Shown here: one piece after another, positions 12,401-27,400 of the stretch
Position numbering within the stretch: the stretch's first letter is position 1
Layout: each line of letters begins with the position of its first letter
The notes under the pieces: generated by a model
Seen by the model: the letters and a program-made list of their open reading frames with translations, nothing else
The model's database searches: none
Told to the model about the DNA's origin: nothing
Translations under genes and position numbers: made by a program
Assembly (NCBI GenBank): GCA_013399895.1
Contig: VXBA01005600.1
Location: forward strand, 993,994-1,057,993
Source of the DNA: Serilophus lunatus
Taxonomy: Eukaryota; Chordata; Aves; Passeriformes; Eurylaimidae
Length of the DNA stretch: 64,000 nt
Direction of reading: 5' to 3'

Positions 12401-15400
12401 GAAATTGGAAGGAATTATTAAAATGTAGAGCAGTAAAGGGATATTTACATCTTTGTAGAGTTGTAGATGTGTGGTAAGAAATTGGTTTTAGTATTTTTGT
12501 TCTTCTGGACTTTGTAAGGTTGCGTTTAAAAAGTTATTATGGAGATAATTCGTCTTTGCAAGCACAGCTCAGAAATTCCCTCATAGCTGGTATGCAGCTA
12601 TTTCTCAATAATCCTCTCCCTCTGTAGGCTATTTTGGAAAAATCATCCCAATATTCAGTTTAGAATATTCAGTTTAGAAGTGTTTTGGTGACATGTTTCT
12701 CTTTTTCCTGTCCCCACAGCCCTCGCCAGAACAAGCTGTTCTAGGAAAAGTTGTTTTCCTAATGTCAGTAAGCCTGTGGTTCTGCTGAGAACAGGCTCTC
12801 AGTCTAGGGACTTATTTCTCCATAGCTTGGCTAAAATAATGTGTGCTGACAGAAGCATAGCATGGGCTATCCTTCCATGTTGCAGCGCAGGGAGGTTTCC
12901 TTGTATATTTAAAAGACTCCCTTAGAGTTGCCATTACCTGGAAGTTACCATGTCTGTTTGTCTGTCACTGTAGACCTTTTTTACTGAAAAGTTCTGCTGG
13001 CATAGCTAAAAAGCAACAAGTATATTGCAGAAGTGAGATAACTGTGTTGGCCTAAGCTTCATGTGAACTCCATGATACTGGTGAATAAGGCTGCTTTTCC
13101 TGGCATATGACTTCTGGGAGGATGGGTATGGGATGATGGCTATAAGCTGTGTTTGGCCAAAGAGTTCTTCTGGACCACTGTGTCGCTGTGCCTCCTTTGC
13201 CTAGACCCCGCAAGTTCCCTTGGAGCAGCATTGTCTGCTTTGTCCAGCTGTTAACTTTTACTTGGTGAAGGAAAACACTCATCTCTGTCCAAGGAAACTG
13301 TGATGTTTCCTGTACTTCAGTGTTCAGTTTTACCTGGTTGTGGTTGGTCTGACTGCCATTTTCTTGTTTGTGCCTCTCTTTAGTATTTGCTACTGGAAAG
13401 GCAAGCCCACTTCTAGACACTTCAGTCACAGCCTGAATCTTGTCCAATGCACACCCAGATCTGAGATACATCCTAGTCTGGAGAGGGGACTTTGCTGTAG
13501 GATGATTTCCCCGTGATCCTGTCTTGTGCTGATAGGAAACGTACAGCAGTACTTGAAGCAGTGCTTCTCCCTTTGAAAATAGTTACCTATTTTTAAAGCT
13601 TTAAGAATGTCAATTCAGAAGTGTATGGTGTTTAGACGGGATTTCCCCCCCTGTATCTGTGAACATGTTTTCTGTACATTCATTTTTGAAAGCTCATGAT
13701 TTTCGACCTGTTTACATGCTCTGTGTCTCAAAAGTGTTTAAATATATGTGAAATTTTGGCATTGATTTTGGGTTTCTTACTTAACACATGATATTCTGTA
13801 ATTCTCATTTTTTAAACAAGATGAATTAGTGCCTTAATGTTTAAAGAGAATGTGTTCACTTTGCTGAGGTTTTGGAAAACGGTTGGCAATCTTGATCTGT
13901 TTGCAAATCCCTATCGATTTTGCATGGACTGGCTTCAGCAGACTAAGAATAGTTTTTCTTTGCTTACCTGGGTTTGTGACCCTCCTGAGAGGAAAAACCT
14001 GCTTCTGTGTAATGCACTACAGGGGTAAAAAAACTACTAGCCTAAAGCATAAGAAAATTCTGTGTAATTGCTCAGATTCATGAGAGACAGAAAAATAGAT
14101 AAAACTATGTTCTATTCTTTGAGAAAGTCTAATCTGCTTTTAGAAACACCCTAATAATGACATGTATTATTTGGAAACATGGGGTACTTTTACCATTGCA
14201 CCCTGCAGGAAGAGCAGTTGACTTGTGCAATAAAGTATTAAAAACAATAGATCAAAAGAACTTCCTAAATTGGCTAACTTAGAAAAATTCAGTAACTCAG
14301 TGTTTCACCTTTGAAAAAAGACTTTGTCATTTAGTGAATTAAGTATCACAAAGCTTTGCCTTGCAGATGTCCATTCATTTGTAACAAAAATGAAAAATCT
14401 ATCCCGTCAACAGCTTTACTTCACCAAAGCCGTGATGGGTAAATGGGATGGTTTCAGCCTTGGTTCCAAGTGAGCCTAATGAGACAGACCCAGACTGGAG
14501 TTTCTGTACCTCCCTTAGCATGTCACTGAGCATAGTGAGTAGTGGTGCTGTGGTGCACGGGCAGTGCAGCTCTGCACAAGTAGGATCACAGTGGGTTAAA
14601 GCAGATGGATGAAGTTGTCAGTCTGCAGAAATTGATAACGTTAAAAGTTGGCCCCCAAGCTGGTTCTTCCGCGACTTAAACATGTGAATCAGTCTGGTTC
14701 CTAATGATTTGGAAAGGGTGTTTTCTTTCTAAGTCAGTTTACTGTAGGCCAGTTCACTCAGTTTACTAAATAGTTTTCCCTCGTTGCACGTCCCTTTTTC
14801 CTGCATCTTTGGAGGGGCATGCTGAATTTATGTTCAAGGAGCCTATTACTGTCCTTTCCTCTTTCAACAAAGACAGATGACATACACAGATTAGCACTGC
14901 ATTTCACAACCAGAACCTTCTTTCTGTAATTCTTGAATTAATGAAAGCAGTTTGTTATTATAACACGATCTGGTAATTGCAACCAAAACCTTCTTGGGCT
15001 CTGTTTTGGCAGCTGTAGTGGTGTGTTTTGCTATTTGAACAACTTGTGAGAGAATTTATCATGAAAACTGAGAAACTGTGCTTACAAAAAAAAAACAAAA
15101 CAAAACAAAACCAACCAAAACACCCCAATCAAAAAAAAGAAAACCACACATGTAAAACCCCCCTATCCTGTTATGTTTATAAAGCCAGATGTGATCTGGG
15201 TTAATTTTTAAATCTAATGAACATTTAGTTGACATTATGTCCTTTGTGCCGAACCTTATGTTGTTTTGTGACCAAATACAGTTGTTTCAGTTCTTTCTTA
15301 GAACTGACTGTGGTATTTGTGCTGTACTTAGCTATAAAGAGACGTGTATGTATGGTGTCTCCTGCATTCAGAACTGTTTCCACTCAGCTCCCTTAAGAGT

Positions 15401-18400
15401 GCTTATTCCTGTAGCTTTCTGACTTAGAAGTAATTATTTCTGCTACTCAAAACTGTAGAGAGTAGGAGAAAAGGGCCTATTTTCAGCTATAGCAGAAGAA
15501 AACATGAAAATCATGTTTAGAATTATTCCCCCTCACCCCCATGAAAAAGTCTGATAGCAATGCAGTATAAAAGAAGTTGTGAAGAAAACTCTTTTCTTTC
15601 TGTGCCCCAACCCCATCTTCTGGGGCATTTCTTCTTTGCTTCCCTGTTCCTTTGTGCGTTGATTAAATATCAAGTTAATGGTTTCCTCTTGTAAAAATTG
15701 CTTCCTTGAAAATGGGCCATCCTCCTCCCTCTCGGCCTAATGACGGAAGAACATAGATGATATTGATACAAGCTATGTTTACTTGAGTGTTACAATTTTA
15801 AAAACTGTTTGTGTACAGTAATCTGCCAAGTGAATAATGATTTGGTTTTGCTCGTTCAATGTTTCTTTCTTTCCCTAGAGAGGGGGAGGACTGAAAAACC
15901 AGTAGCAGTTACTGGGGTTATTTAAAAGGTCTTTAATTAAGCCATGCTGTTTTCTTAGAAGATCCTTGAACTATCCTTTCACCTCTTCCTCCTCTCATTC
16001 ACTTTGGTAAGTGCAAATAAGGTGGAGTGCAAGCCCGGTGCAGGGGCTAACTAGTTACAGATCTTGGATCCTTCCAACACAGAGCAAAATCTTGATGGAA
16101 AGGAGGAAACCAGTGGAGGGTTGAAGTGGTTTGTGCGAGTTTAGCTGGCCAAGGGTGTGCCAAAAGCTGAGGCAGCGGTGAGAGTGGGCCTGCCAGGGCT
16201 CAGCAGGGTGTACAAGGAAGGTGTTGTTACAGCTGCTGCTCCGAATTTCATGAGTTTCTCTGGGTTTTTCTACATCGTCCTCATTTGGGGCCAAGTCATG
16301 TCCTCCAGAACATACACTGGAGTCCAGCTGCTCTATCCCCTCCACATCTTTTGAGAGACTTAAACTTTATATTTTAAGGCAGTGTTACACTTTGGTGAAA
16401 GGAGGAATTTAGACCAGTGTCTGGTTTTCTAGTTTCCTTTGACTTTAAGCTTTCAAGTCCAATTCAAGAAGGTGTTCCTGGTAAAGAGTTGTGCTTGTGC
16501 TCAAAATGAATTGTTGACCTGGAGCTTTTACACAGAGAATGGTTTTTGCATGTGTACAAGCAAGTGCTCAAAATGGGTTCCTGACTTACAGTTTGAAACT
16601 GAGGAATGACTGCTCTGTGTGTGTATGACAGAGAGAAAAAGATGTAAAAGAGAAATACTGATGTTACCCTTTTCTTCGTTCCTTTTCTGTTGTGTGTATT
16701 GCTACAAGCATTATGGCGAGGCTGTCTTAAGTGAAAAAATATGGAGTTAAGGCAAAATAAGCTAGTAGGGGAGGGTTCTAAGAGTTGTTGTGAGGATGAA
16801 TAAAAGGGAAGTTTGAGGTGGAACAGAAAAATGCAGAAACAGTGAGGCTCTTTTTTTTCTTTCCTGCCGTTTTTCAGGCAGTTTCCAGAAATACTTTGGC
16901 ATAACAAATTTGCTATGCAGAATTCTACTCTTTTGTGGTTGCATGTTTAGTAACTGTGTCAACTAAGCAATTGGATGAGATGGAAAAGATACAGAATGTA
17001 TTACAAAGTGTGTGCTGAGATTTAGTCATCCTGTGGTTTAAAAAAGGAGAGTTGTTCTAAATCCCTACGATCAGCTTGCATTTTCTTGAAAATACCTAGC
17101 TTTACTACAGATGACTTGGCTGGATGTTACTTGGATTATGTGAAGTGCTAGCTGGTGTTGGAAGTGTTAGTCATCACGTTTGTGGACACTACATTAATGA
17201 ATCCCTGGGCCAGGAAGAGACTACAGAAAGGTGAAGCAATCCAGAGCCAGCACATCCCTGTGATGATGCAGGAAGTTGACTGGTTGGAAGCAGGTTGTTC
17301 AAGAGGCTTACCACGCTTGGCACTGGATGTTGCTCTAAGGGAGACAGTCAGGGCCTGAGGGGAAATCCAGCAGCCTACAAGTAAAAAATTTAAAACATTC
17401 TTCAGAAGCTTGATGCGATGGTTGCTGGTGAACATCTGCTCCATCCCTTGGTGAGCAAAGTGCAGACCTCCTACCTCCCCCTGAGGGTGATGAATGAATG
17501 CTGCTGGGAACATGTGTGGGAAGGCAGGGGATAAAGAACCCCAGGGAGTGGCAGTGCTGATTCATTCTCCTCCCAAGCTGTGTGTTGCCAGGATGGCATT
17601 GAGGACAGGAACTCAGAGATTGCTGGCTGTTACCATGAAAATCCTCCGAAGGGCAGAGGCTTGCAAGGATGTTATCGAGGAGGACGATGTATTCCCAGGA
17701 AGGTGTCCTGAGTCACCACTGAGTGGACAAAATGCTGCATAGGCCTTGTGAAGCTCCCCACGTCTATTCTTCCAGTACTTTGCTGTAATTTTCTGGCCTT
17801 ATCCACAAGCTTGGCATGAAATCATCACCATTGACTTCATTTGAGAGGGGTAGTTCCTCCAGAGAAAGGGAGAGTTGGCTTAGAAAAGTCTTGGAAAAAA
17901 TCCAATCCCCTAGAAGGTTTAAACTGGAAATAAAACTATACAGAGCTTGGAAGACAATGAAATAAGGGCTACAACATAATCAAAAAGTACTTTAATTGCC
18001 TTCTACCAGTTGGCTGTCAGGTTTTGCCCCTTAAAGAAGTGGCCACTTTTTATAGATGCAAAATTTCCTTGCATTTCTTACTCTGCTCTTAGAGGCACAG
18101 GAAAGGACCCTGCATTTACCGAGGAACTCGCCCTCACATAGGTGTCTTGCCAGTGACTCTGTTTCACCCAGTCTCTTGGCAGACACTCCTTACCTGCACT
18201 GATCCATCTGCAGGCGTGCTGTCTGTCCTCTCCCATGATTTGGGACCCTGCCTAAGGAGGAGGGTCTCTCTGTCGGCCCATCCGCACTGCCTGCTCTTTC
18301 TGAGCTGCTTCACCAGGGCTCTGCCTGATAGGCATCTGCTCCTGCTGTTGCACTACATTGTTTGCTCAATTGTTTAACAAAGTGCTTTTAATGGAAACAT

Positions 18401-21400
18401 AAAACCTGGTAGGAATACAGAGCCTAATGGAATAATCTCTTAATTGCAGTGCTGCAAATGACTATTCAGCACATGATTACTGTACTTCTAGGGGGAACAG
18501 TGGGGAGGAAAGAATATTGAATGAAAGACACTAAACACTTCAGCTGCTAAGAATGATGATTTATTGCCAATCTGAGCATCAGGCTAAGCAGGGCAAATAA
18601 ACTGACAATAGTAAGTGCTTTTAGAGGTAGAAATTGCCTCATTCAGGGTATTCACTGTGTGCAACATGTAAATTCTACCAGGATAAACGCACAAAGAGTG
18701 ATTAATTAATAGTGGCGAGATACTCATGCATGCAGTGTCCTTAGGCAACCCAGAAAAAGTATTAATCAGCACATTGCCCAGTTATTGGCAGATAACTCCT
18801 GGTATGTAGCAGTTTGCCATTTCAGCTAGAAAATGCATTGTCCCTCAGCCTCCCTGTAAAAATCATGGGTTTTGCTGTGTTACAAAAAGTACCTCATGTT
18901 TTTCAGCAGCAAGGGATATGTGCACAGAGGCACATTATCATTTTTTGGTGTTGCTGCAAGCCTTATTCCTTAAAGAAACTGTGTCGATCCTTTGGGTATC
19001 TCACGTGGGTTAGGCAGCACCGGGTAAATATTAACCCAATATTATTAAAATATTAGCTCAGCATTGAGCTGGCAGTTGATTTGATGGACAGCTGTGTGCT
19101 CTCCAGAACATGGTTATCAGAGAACATGTTCTCCAGCAGCACAAGCTGCTCAGTGGGGGCAAGGTAAGTGTTTTGGAAGTGGCCTTGCTGGTTCCCGGCA
19201 GCATTCCCCTTTCCCGTTATTTAGTACATGCCTGAGAACAAGGACACCTGACTTCACCTGCCTGCAGAAGCCCCTCTGTCGCTCAGGCCTTTCTTTCCAT
19301 GTTTGGGACATGCCACATACCTGCTGGACTCGCTCTCTCTGGTGCACACAGATGCAGACCAAGCACCAAGCTTTGCAGCAGCAGGTCAGAGAGATTTCCA
19401 GTGTTTGCAGTGGGTCTCGGCACTGCCAAGCCCATGCTGCTGTCCCGTGGGAAATGGAGCTAGCTGTTGCTTTTGGTCTGAGCCAGAGTGTGATGCTCCC
19501 ACTGCCCGCGCGCGAGTGTGCCGGACAGTGGTGAAGCTGGGCAGCTTGCTGGTTCTCATGCAGCTTCCAATACCAAGGGGAAAATAGGGTCTTCAAATAG
19601 AGGTTCAGATGCTGCAAGGAAAATTTTTTGGTTTTTCATTTGAAAATTGGAAAGGTGTCGAATAAATGTGTACAGAATTGAAGGGGAGAAGTATTGTTAA
19701 CTGTTGTATTATTCTTCTCTTAAAGGAGAAGCTTTTTGTAGTTGCTAAAAATAATAGCTTGTGTAAATATTCTTAAAAAGCAGGAAAAATGAGATAAGAT
19801 CCTTCAGAGTGTATTTTGGAGAGGCATATGCTTTGCAATGTGTATTAGGCATGCATCAGTACCTGCCTAATGCACCCTGTCATGGATTATTGCTCTTGCT
19901 TAGCTTGAACTCTTGCCAAGTTCTTTCGAATGACAATGAGATGCTTTGTTCTGGCTGATGATTCGAATGCAGTTTGAAACTCCAGCAGAGAAGTACTCGG
20001 CTACAGAGCATGTGCACCTCTTAATAAATTGAACAACAGATACAAACCATAGGAAAATTAGCAGGTGCTTCTGTGTACAGATGAAAAAAATAGGAAATAC
20101 TTCTTGAATAATTACAATCTGGCAAAGACTGCAGGAAAGACTTTTAAATAGGCTTTTCAGCATATAAACAGATCTTTTCAACAAACATTGCTAATCTTAT
20201 ATTTTACGTAGTCCTTGCTATGCAGATAAGACTTGTCCAACCTGTTACTCGGTGCATGCTATTATGTAAGTGGGAAAGTATAATAGGAAGCTTTTTCATT
20301 CGTGTGTGATGCGTTTGTTGCTAATTCCTATGACAGTGAGGAAGGATTTAGGGCTTTAATATCCTTTGATTTTTCTCGATCTTAGCTAGTTACAGTACTG
20401 GCCTTTCGATAGAACATTGGCTGATTTGGTCAATCGTTTGGGAAGGATTTACACAGGGAATATGCACCACAAGAAAATTTATAGATTTGCTCATGTGCTT
20501 TATAGATTGCAGGGGATTAAAAATTCAGGAGGCCGAACTGCACTTATCTGTATTTCTGACACAGTTTCTAGTGCTCATATTTGTAGGTTTTACTTTTGTT
20601 ATGCTTCACAGCAAATTAAATCACTGATGGCATTTGATGTGTAGTTTATTATTTGAACAGCTTCAGGTTTGCAATCAGGAGAGGAGCAAGTTTGAAGGCT
20701 GATGTTATGTTCTGCTTTACATTGGGCTGAATTTGTATTGAGCTGTAGGGCTTCAGGAGCTTATGCTGGCCCACAGCTGGGATGGTCACAGAGGGCAGAA
20801 AGGAGGATCCTTCCAACCATGCAGGAAATCTGAGTTGAAAAGGTCCTGGGCTCTGCAGCCGTCCTGCTGCCAGCTTTGCAAGCTGTCTGACAGCGTTTAG
20901 AATAAGCTGGGTGAGATCAGGCCTTTAAAAAACAGGAGTTGTTGAAAGGGTTTAAGGGAACAGGCTTACATGCTTACATCCACGGTAAGGGTGGCTCTGC
21001 TGCCGTAAGGAGCGGATTGACAAAAGCTAAATTGCCATGTACATGCATCATGCAAAGTGAGATGAGGTAGGTGATGCTGAACCTGGTGACGTGGTGAGGG
21101 GAGTGTGGAGAGGCTCTTTGTGGAGAAATGGTGCTAAGTTGAGCTTTGTGTGAGATGACAGTGTGGCAATACATGTTTGTTGTGGCACTTATGGGCCACA
21201 TGGCAACGTGACTGATGGATCTAGGAGCTGCTTGGCAGAGCGTGGACAAGGTCAGCTGATAGCAGGCTCCTATGGAAAACCAGTGACATACTCACCTGAC
21301 TGGATGTACGAGGGTGTTAGCTATGTGAGGAGAAGTGCTGTGTGAAGAGATTTAAAATGCAGACTTGCAAAGCAGCTGCTCATCAAACATTTCAGTTTTA

Positions 21401-24400
21401 CTAACTATGTATCTTGTTAAAATTCTTCTTAAGTGTAGCTGAGAACAATAATGTTTGGTTTTTTTAAAAAGCATTTAGGAAATTCTTTAAAATCAATGAA
21501 CAAAAGGCACATCCACTTGAATAATTTTCATATAGTTCTAAAGCAGAAAATGTATGGCATTTGTCTTCTTGCACCTGCAGTAAGCATTTCAGTATACTCC
21601 CTAAGAACTGAGGTAGTAAAATAACAGTACAAGACTTGAACCCTTAACTTGCAAAATGATTTCAAATGGAAAATTAAACACTGGGGTTTTTTTTTCTAAA
21701 ATTTAACAGCTGATATCACCTGGGATTATTTGTTTTTACGTTACTGTAAGCTACTTTTTATCTTAAACCTTTTTACTGAGATAGTTCTTTGAAAGGCTTA
21801 TCATTTTCATGAGAATCCTGGAGAAACAGTAACTGAGTTGGAGGGGGCCATTGGGCTTTGATTTACTGAGTATTTCTTTGCTAGGTCAGGAATAAAACGT
21901 TTGGACACATGGTGTAGAGAAACAGTAAGTGTAAGCCATTGGAGTTTCATTTCCTATAATCAGTAAGATGGGAATATGTGTGTGAGTCAAAATCTTGTAA
22001 TTGTGTGAAAAAAAATGAATTAAAATAGGTATTATTAAAGGCAATATTAAAGATAAAACCTTTTTTTCCTTAATTCTTTGGCTCTTTTTCAAACAGCACT
22101 AGTTTGCAATAGCCGTTTTACTTGATCTCTCAGATCTCTAAAGTTTGCCAGTAAAGGACATTCTTTTGGAGCGTATTTTAAAGAAATAAAAACCTGATTT
22201 CATTTTTAGATTCCACTCTTTATAGATTACTGCTGTGAATGCACAGTTCTCTTGCTGCCTTGAAACCTGCTACCAGTAAATTGTGCTGAACAACAAATAA
22301 CAACAAAAAAGGTATGTCAAGGCAAAGGCAAATGGACAGATAGGATAGGTTTCATGTAGAATGTAGGTTGTATCCTATCAGTTTTCCAAGGCAAGCCTAC
22401 AGCAGTTCATCAGGTGCTGGATTTCTGCCATTGAGATGAGGAATTCAGAGGCAGATGGGTATGGTGGGAGATTTCATGCACCAGTTCACTGAAGAAAGCC
22501 TTCAGACTGATTGGGCAGCAGCTGATAACCACTTCTGACTATTCAAGTATGCCTTGTCAGCATTAGAAACAGTAATATTTTGCTACTGGTGGATGAGTTG
22601 GTAAAACATCACAGTCCTGGCCTCTGTGTTTCTGCTGGGAAACACCACCTCACTGTGCCAGGCAGTTATGCACACATGTATATGCAGCAACAGGCTAACC
22701 CTGCTCTGAAGGGCTTGCTGCTCACCACATAGTAGGCACCCTGTTCCTGTGCTCATATAACTGATTTAAAAAGCCATAACAGAAATATTTGGCATAGAGA
22801 TAATTGCTGAAGCCATGCATTGGGGTGCAGGGTGCTGGAGGATCCAGACAGGCTTAACAGAACTTGAGTCTTGGCACTCTTCCACTGATTTTACTTCAGT
22901 CACACAATTTTCCCGAGTTGAGGACTGTAAGCTAATACCTGGGTTAAATTTATTTATGTGTCTCAGGCTGACTTAACCAGGAGAAATGCACGATGATTTT
23001 ATTTTGGGTAACATGGAGGTAATCAAGAGGAAGAATCACCGTGGAAGGGGATACTGCTGCAGGGCTGTCCATTCCCAAGCAGTGAGAGTTGTTCCAGGTG
23101 CTTTTATCCCGGTGGAGAGCAGAAGGTGGCAAACTGAGTCTCTAATGGGTCTACTCACCTTAATTTTTCTTGCTGTCTGCATACTGACTTAGCCAAAAAA
23201 ATTGCCACTGTGCTGCTCTGACATGGCCACACGTGAGTTCATGTCTACACGCTCAGTTCATGGCAGTTGCCAAATGCTTTACCTCCATGTTCATCAGAGG
23301 GGAAAAATCCACCTTGCAGCAAGCTCCAGGTGCTGCAGAGGCAGGGTATATGTTCCTGGAGGAGTTACTGCTGGAGCACAGGCCTTGTTACCCTGCTGAC
23401 AGCAGTGCCTGCACCTGCCCCATGGCGAGTCAGGAGTAATGCAAGGTTGCCTTTTGTTGATGAGAGACTGCATCTGCCTTTTAAATCCATAAAAATGAGA
23501 AAAGGTCCCTTCTGAGAGAATCGTGGGTGACTCAGAGTCCCCTCTCTGTTAGAGCAGGATCTGCTCAGCAGGGAGAATGCTGCTTCTCCATACAAACTGA
23601 TTCTCAGACAAAGCCAGGATGTAGCACGCTGTCAGAGGGATCTGTGTGTACCAGCTGAGTTTCATCCGATTGGTCCTGGGTCTGAGAGCTCTCTGTGGGA
23701 GCACCTCTGGAGGCGCTTGGGGCTGTGTGAAAATGTTTGCTCAGCTGTGCAACAGAGGAGTGTAGCTGTGTTAGTGGCCAACTGAAGCCTCCCATTTTGA
23801 TACAGAGAGTGAAGTTTAGAATAACTCATTTTTCACTGTCACCTCTGCAAAGTAAACCCAGTCATTTGGGCAAGTGTCCATCTGCATCCTGATAAGGCTG
23901 ACTTTTTGATCCTTGCTGATGAAGTGAGAAGAGACATGCATGGGCTCCTCTTGCCTTCAAAAGCTGCTTCCATGTAACCTCAGATTTGTTAGAGTTAGGT
24001 CACCATAATCTGGGCAGCTTGATGTGGAGCTGTGAGGTGACTTTCAAAACCTCTGAAGGTCTGCACTCAGGTCCCATCCTGCGCTGCAGTTCTAGAGCTG
24101 CACCATCAGTGCTGCAGACAAGGCTCCAGCAGCTTTGAATCTTTCTGAAATAGCACTTGAGTTGCACGTCTTTACTCACCTACCCAAAAAGACATGCATG
24201 CCTTCAGGGCTGAAAGGCAGTCAGACCACTCACTTGGCTTGGGGAAATCCTCAGATGTATGCCTGATGAATTACACTGCGGTATACAGAATGGCTTACCT
24301 CTAAAAAGCAAAGTGGTCAGGATTTTTCGTTGCACGTACCTGGTGGTTTAAATTTTTCACATTTCCTCCTTTGCCTGCCACATCCAGAACAAACAAAGCC

Positions 24401-27400
24401 TTAAATTCATCACCTCCTTGTCTGCTTTTCTTGTAATTACACATCACACAATCACACCTTCTTAAAAGCCCTGCTAGTATATTTGCATTTAGATGGAGAA
24501 TGACAGCTTTGGTGTTCCCCGTCTAACTTATAATTAACACCTTTTCTGACAACATTCTATTAATGTCAAGGTACATGGGGAGAGGCTGAAAGCTTGAGTT
24601 TCTTTAGAGACTTAATTTCTGCAGCATCACGAGTGGAGAGACTGCCTCTTGGTTTGTTTAGGTGCTTCAGCTTGGCAGCTTAGTGAAGTGCTGTATAATT
24701 GTCATGTTCTCTGAGTTGCTGTTGTACATGGCTCTTAAGAGAGGCTGGACATCAGCATGAGCTCCTGCTTTTTGTTGGGAGCATCTTTCTACCAACAGAC
24801 TGTTTATGTGTTGTATTCTGGTCTCTCAGGGGTTCACCACTTGGGGAGGGGATCATTTGTGTTTCTTACTCATCATGAAGCTTTCTTGCCTCTGGCAGTC
24901 AAAAGCTGAGGCATGTTTAGTGTGGTATTGCTATATTGGCTTTTATTTACGACTAAGTAAAAGTCAGATTTTAGACATTTCGAGGCATGAGATAAAGTCC
25001 AAGTCACAAACTTTTATTTGTTTGCCTTTTTTGAACAGGCACAAAAGAGGGTTGTTACCGTCAAGTACTTGCATCTTTTGACAAGTCTTTTTCCTCTTTT
25101 GAGACTTCAGCGGTTTGTGGACCGTAGGCTGAGAAATCTTGGGCTCTGTTTTCAAGTGCTTAGACATTTGGGATTTTTAGGCACAAATCTGTGAAGGATT
25201 TGTCATGTTTGAAGAACATCTGAGAGTTCCCAATTCCTGCCAAACTTGCTGGGCGCTGCGGGGGCTCAGTTCTTCTCAGGAAATGTTCGGGCTTACTTCT
25301 GGGAACTGCTTGAAGATGAAAGGCCTATTGATGCTGAAAGGAAGCAAAAACCTTTTAATGGCTGAGTAATGAATATAATTTTAAACTTGGCAACAGTAGT
25401 AGGAAACAAATAAGTAAGAATTTAAACCCAAAGATTACCATAGGAGAGGCTGAGTGAGAAGATGAATAATGTTGCTGAAGTGGAACTGCTTTTTTCTGTT
25501 TTTCTGGCAAAAACCAACTTAGGTTCTACATAAGCAAACTGGCAATTCCCTTCTGCCTGTTGTAACATCCTAGACTTCTCTGCTCCAGTTTTTTTTTGTG
25601 TAACCTAGAGGGCTGTATATTTGAAACATAAGAAGGCATGTGTTCAGGATTATTCTTCCATATGCTTTGAAGAAAAGTTTGCAGCAGTGCTGCATTTTCT
25701 TGGAACATTGTTTTTGTTGAAAAATATTTGACAGGTTTCTTACAATCATTGTGGATAAACAGGTGGCCTGCGAGCCCTTCATCTCTTGCTTAGTGGGTGT
25801 AATGCTGCTATTGTACAGTCAATAAACAGGGCTGGGTAGACTCAATGAATTAAAGGAGCTAAAGGAAGGGAAATCTTGAAAAGCTTCCAGTTAATATTTC
25901 TTCATTGTAAAGATGCTTATTTTTGGGAAGCAAGTACCAAAACTGATGGATGATGTTAATGGTGCAGAAAATAACTGACTCACTGTGCCACCTGTTGCAG
26001 TTCTTCCCTGTTTTTCTCTTATCATGTATGTTCAAACTGTGTTTTTTCTGTGAAATAGTGTTTGATGTGAAACAGAAATTAAAAAATTTAACAAGTCACA
26101 TCTTGACAATGTTTCCGTAAAGGAAAGGAAGCAAAGGGGTTTTTAATTATTAATAATTTATTTAATTTTTAATTTCTTTATTAAATTTTTTTAATGCACA
26201 GCATTTTTGATGCTGTTTGGTATTAACTTTAATGTTGTCTTTTCATCTGCTTGTCTTATTCACTGTCAGAGTCACTGCTTGGGTGATACAGCGTGAGGGC
26301 TAAGCACAGCTGTGCTGCTCAGTACATGCACCTACCCATGTTTCTTTTCAAGATGATAGGCTGCTGAAGGAAACTGCATATTTGGTTTTTGTAGATGTGA
26401 TTCTGGCTGTATAAATTGATGGCAATTCTTCTATGGATGCTTTAAGAGCAGCAGAACTGGGATGCTGCAGCGAGGCTGTTAGAGTGCATCCATGTGATTT
26501 CTGTTTAATTGTTTTTGGGGACGATATGTTTTAAACAAGAATATGTTTCAGGCATGAGAAATGTTGATCAGCAGTTTCTCATTATAAAAAAGGAATCAAT
26601 TTTAATGACAAAAACGAGCTTCAATAAATTTGTGATTTCCTGAAATGTTCTCTCAGTGTTTCAGAGGAAGAGGTTTTGTGTGTAGAGAAGGAAGTGAGTG
26701 TTTATGTGTTTGCTTTTTAACCTTTCTCCACCAGCCTTCCCTGCTCCTTTTGAGAGCACTAGATCTAACTAAAATCAGAGCAGATTTTATTTTCATTGTG
26801 TTTCCACTTGGAGAACGCACAGGACAGGAGAGGCAGAATTTCTTCATGCACCGGTCTATTTTTTGAAAATGTTGTCATGGGTTGGATTGTCATATACCAG
26901 CATTTGAAACTCTGTAGTAAGGTTTGGTATGTCACTGAGACTGGCTTCAGAGCACGTTGGTATTTTCATGGATTCTGTTACCGACCCAAGTCTAGATGAT
27001 GTTGTGGGTCAGAGTGCATGCTTTGCAGAACTTCCTGAACCAAATCTCTTACTACAGGAGCCAGTGCACTACCTTCTCCAGCTTGGCCTGATTTGAGCCC
27101 AGGAGTATTTTACTATTTCAGTCTGCAGCAAACCACGATTTGAGGTTTTTTTGGGGATGGAGGCAATTTACGCACGGGTCCCCCAGCTCAGAGAGTCCTG
27201 TGTGCTTGGCGTGTTGGTGCTATGCCTCGAGGTCCAGTTTCCCAAAGCATTTATGCAAATCAGTAAGGAAGAAGAGCTGGGGAGTGGGTTTGGTTTTAAG
27301 GTTTTGACATTTCCTGAGTTCCCACTCTAGGAAAATCTAACTATCAAAGCTGCTAGTCTGGACAGGTTCCTGAAGAACGGGAGCTGGGATTCTTCCTGCA

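Noticed and set aside
16464..16907. 147-codon minus-strand frame in intron 1
   Set aside because: Phe/Ser/His/Leu-rich low-complexity translation of a purine-rich strand, with no domain recognised.
19094..19617. Overlapping frames of about 150 codons on both strands in intron 1
   Set aside because: Mutually antisense frames of similar length in a locally GC-rich stretch, without homology, are most simply chance.
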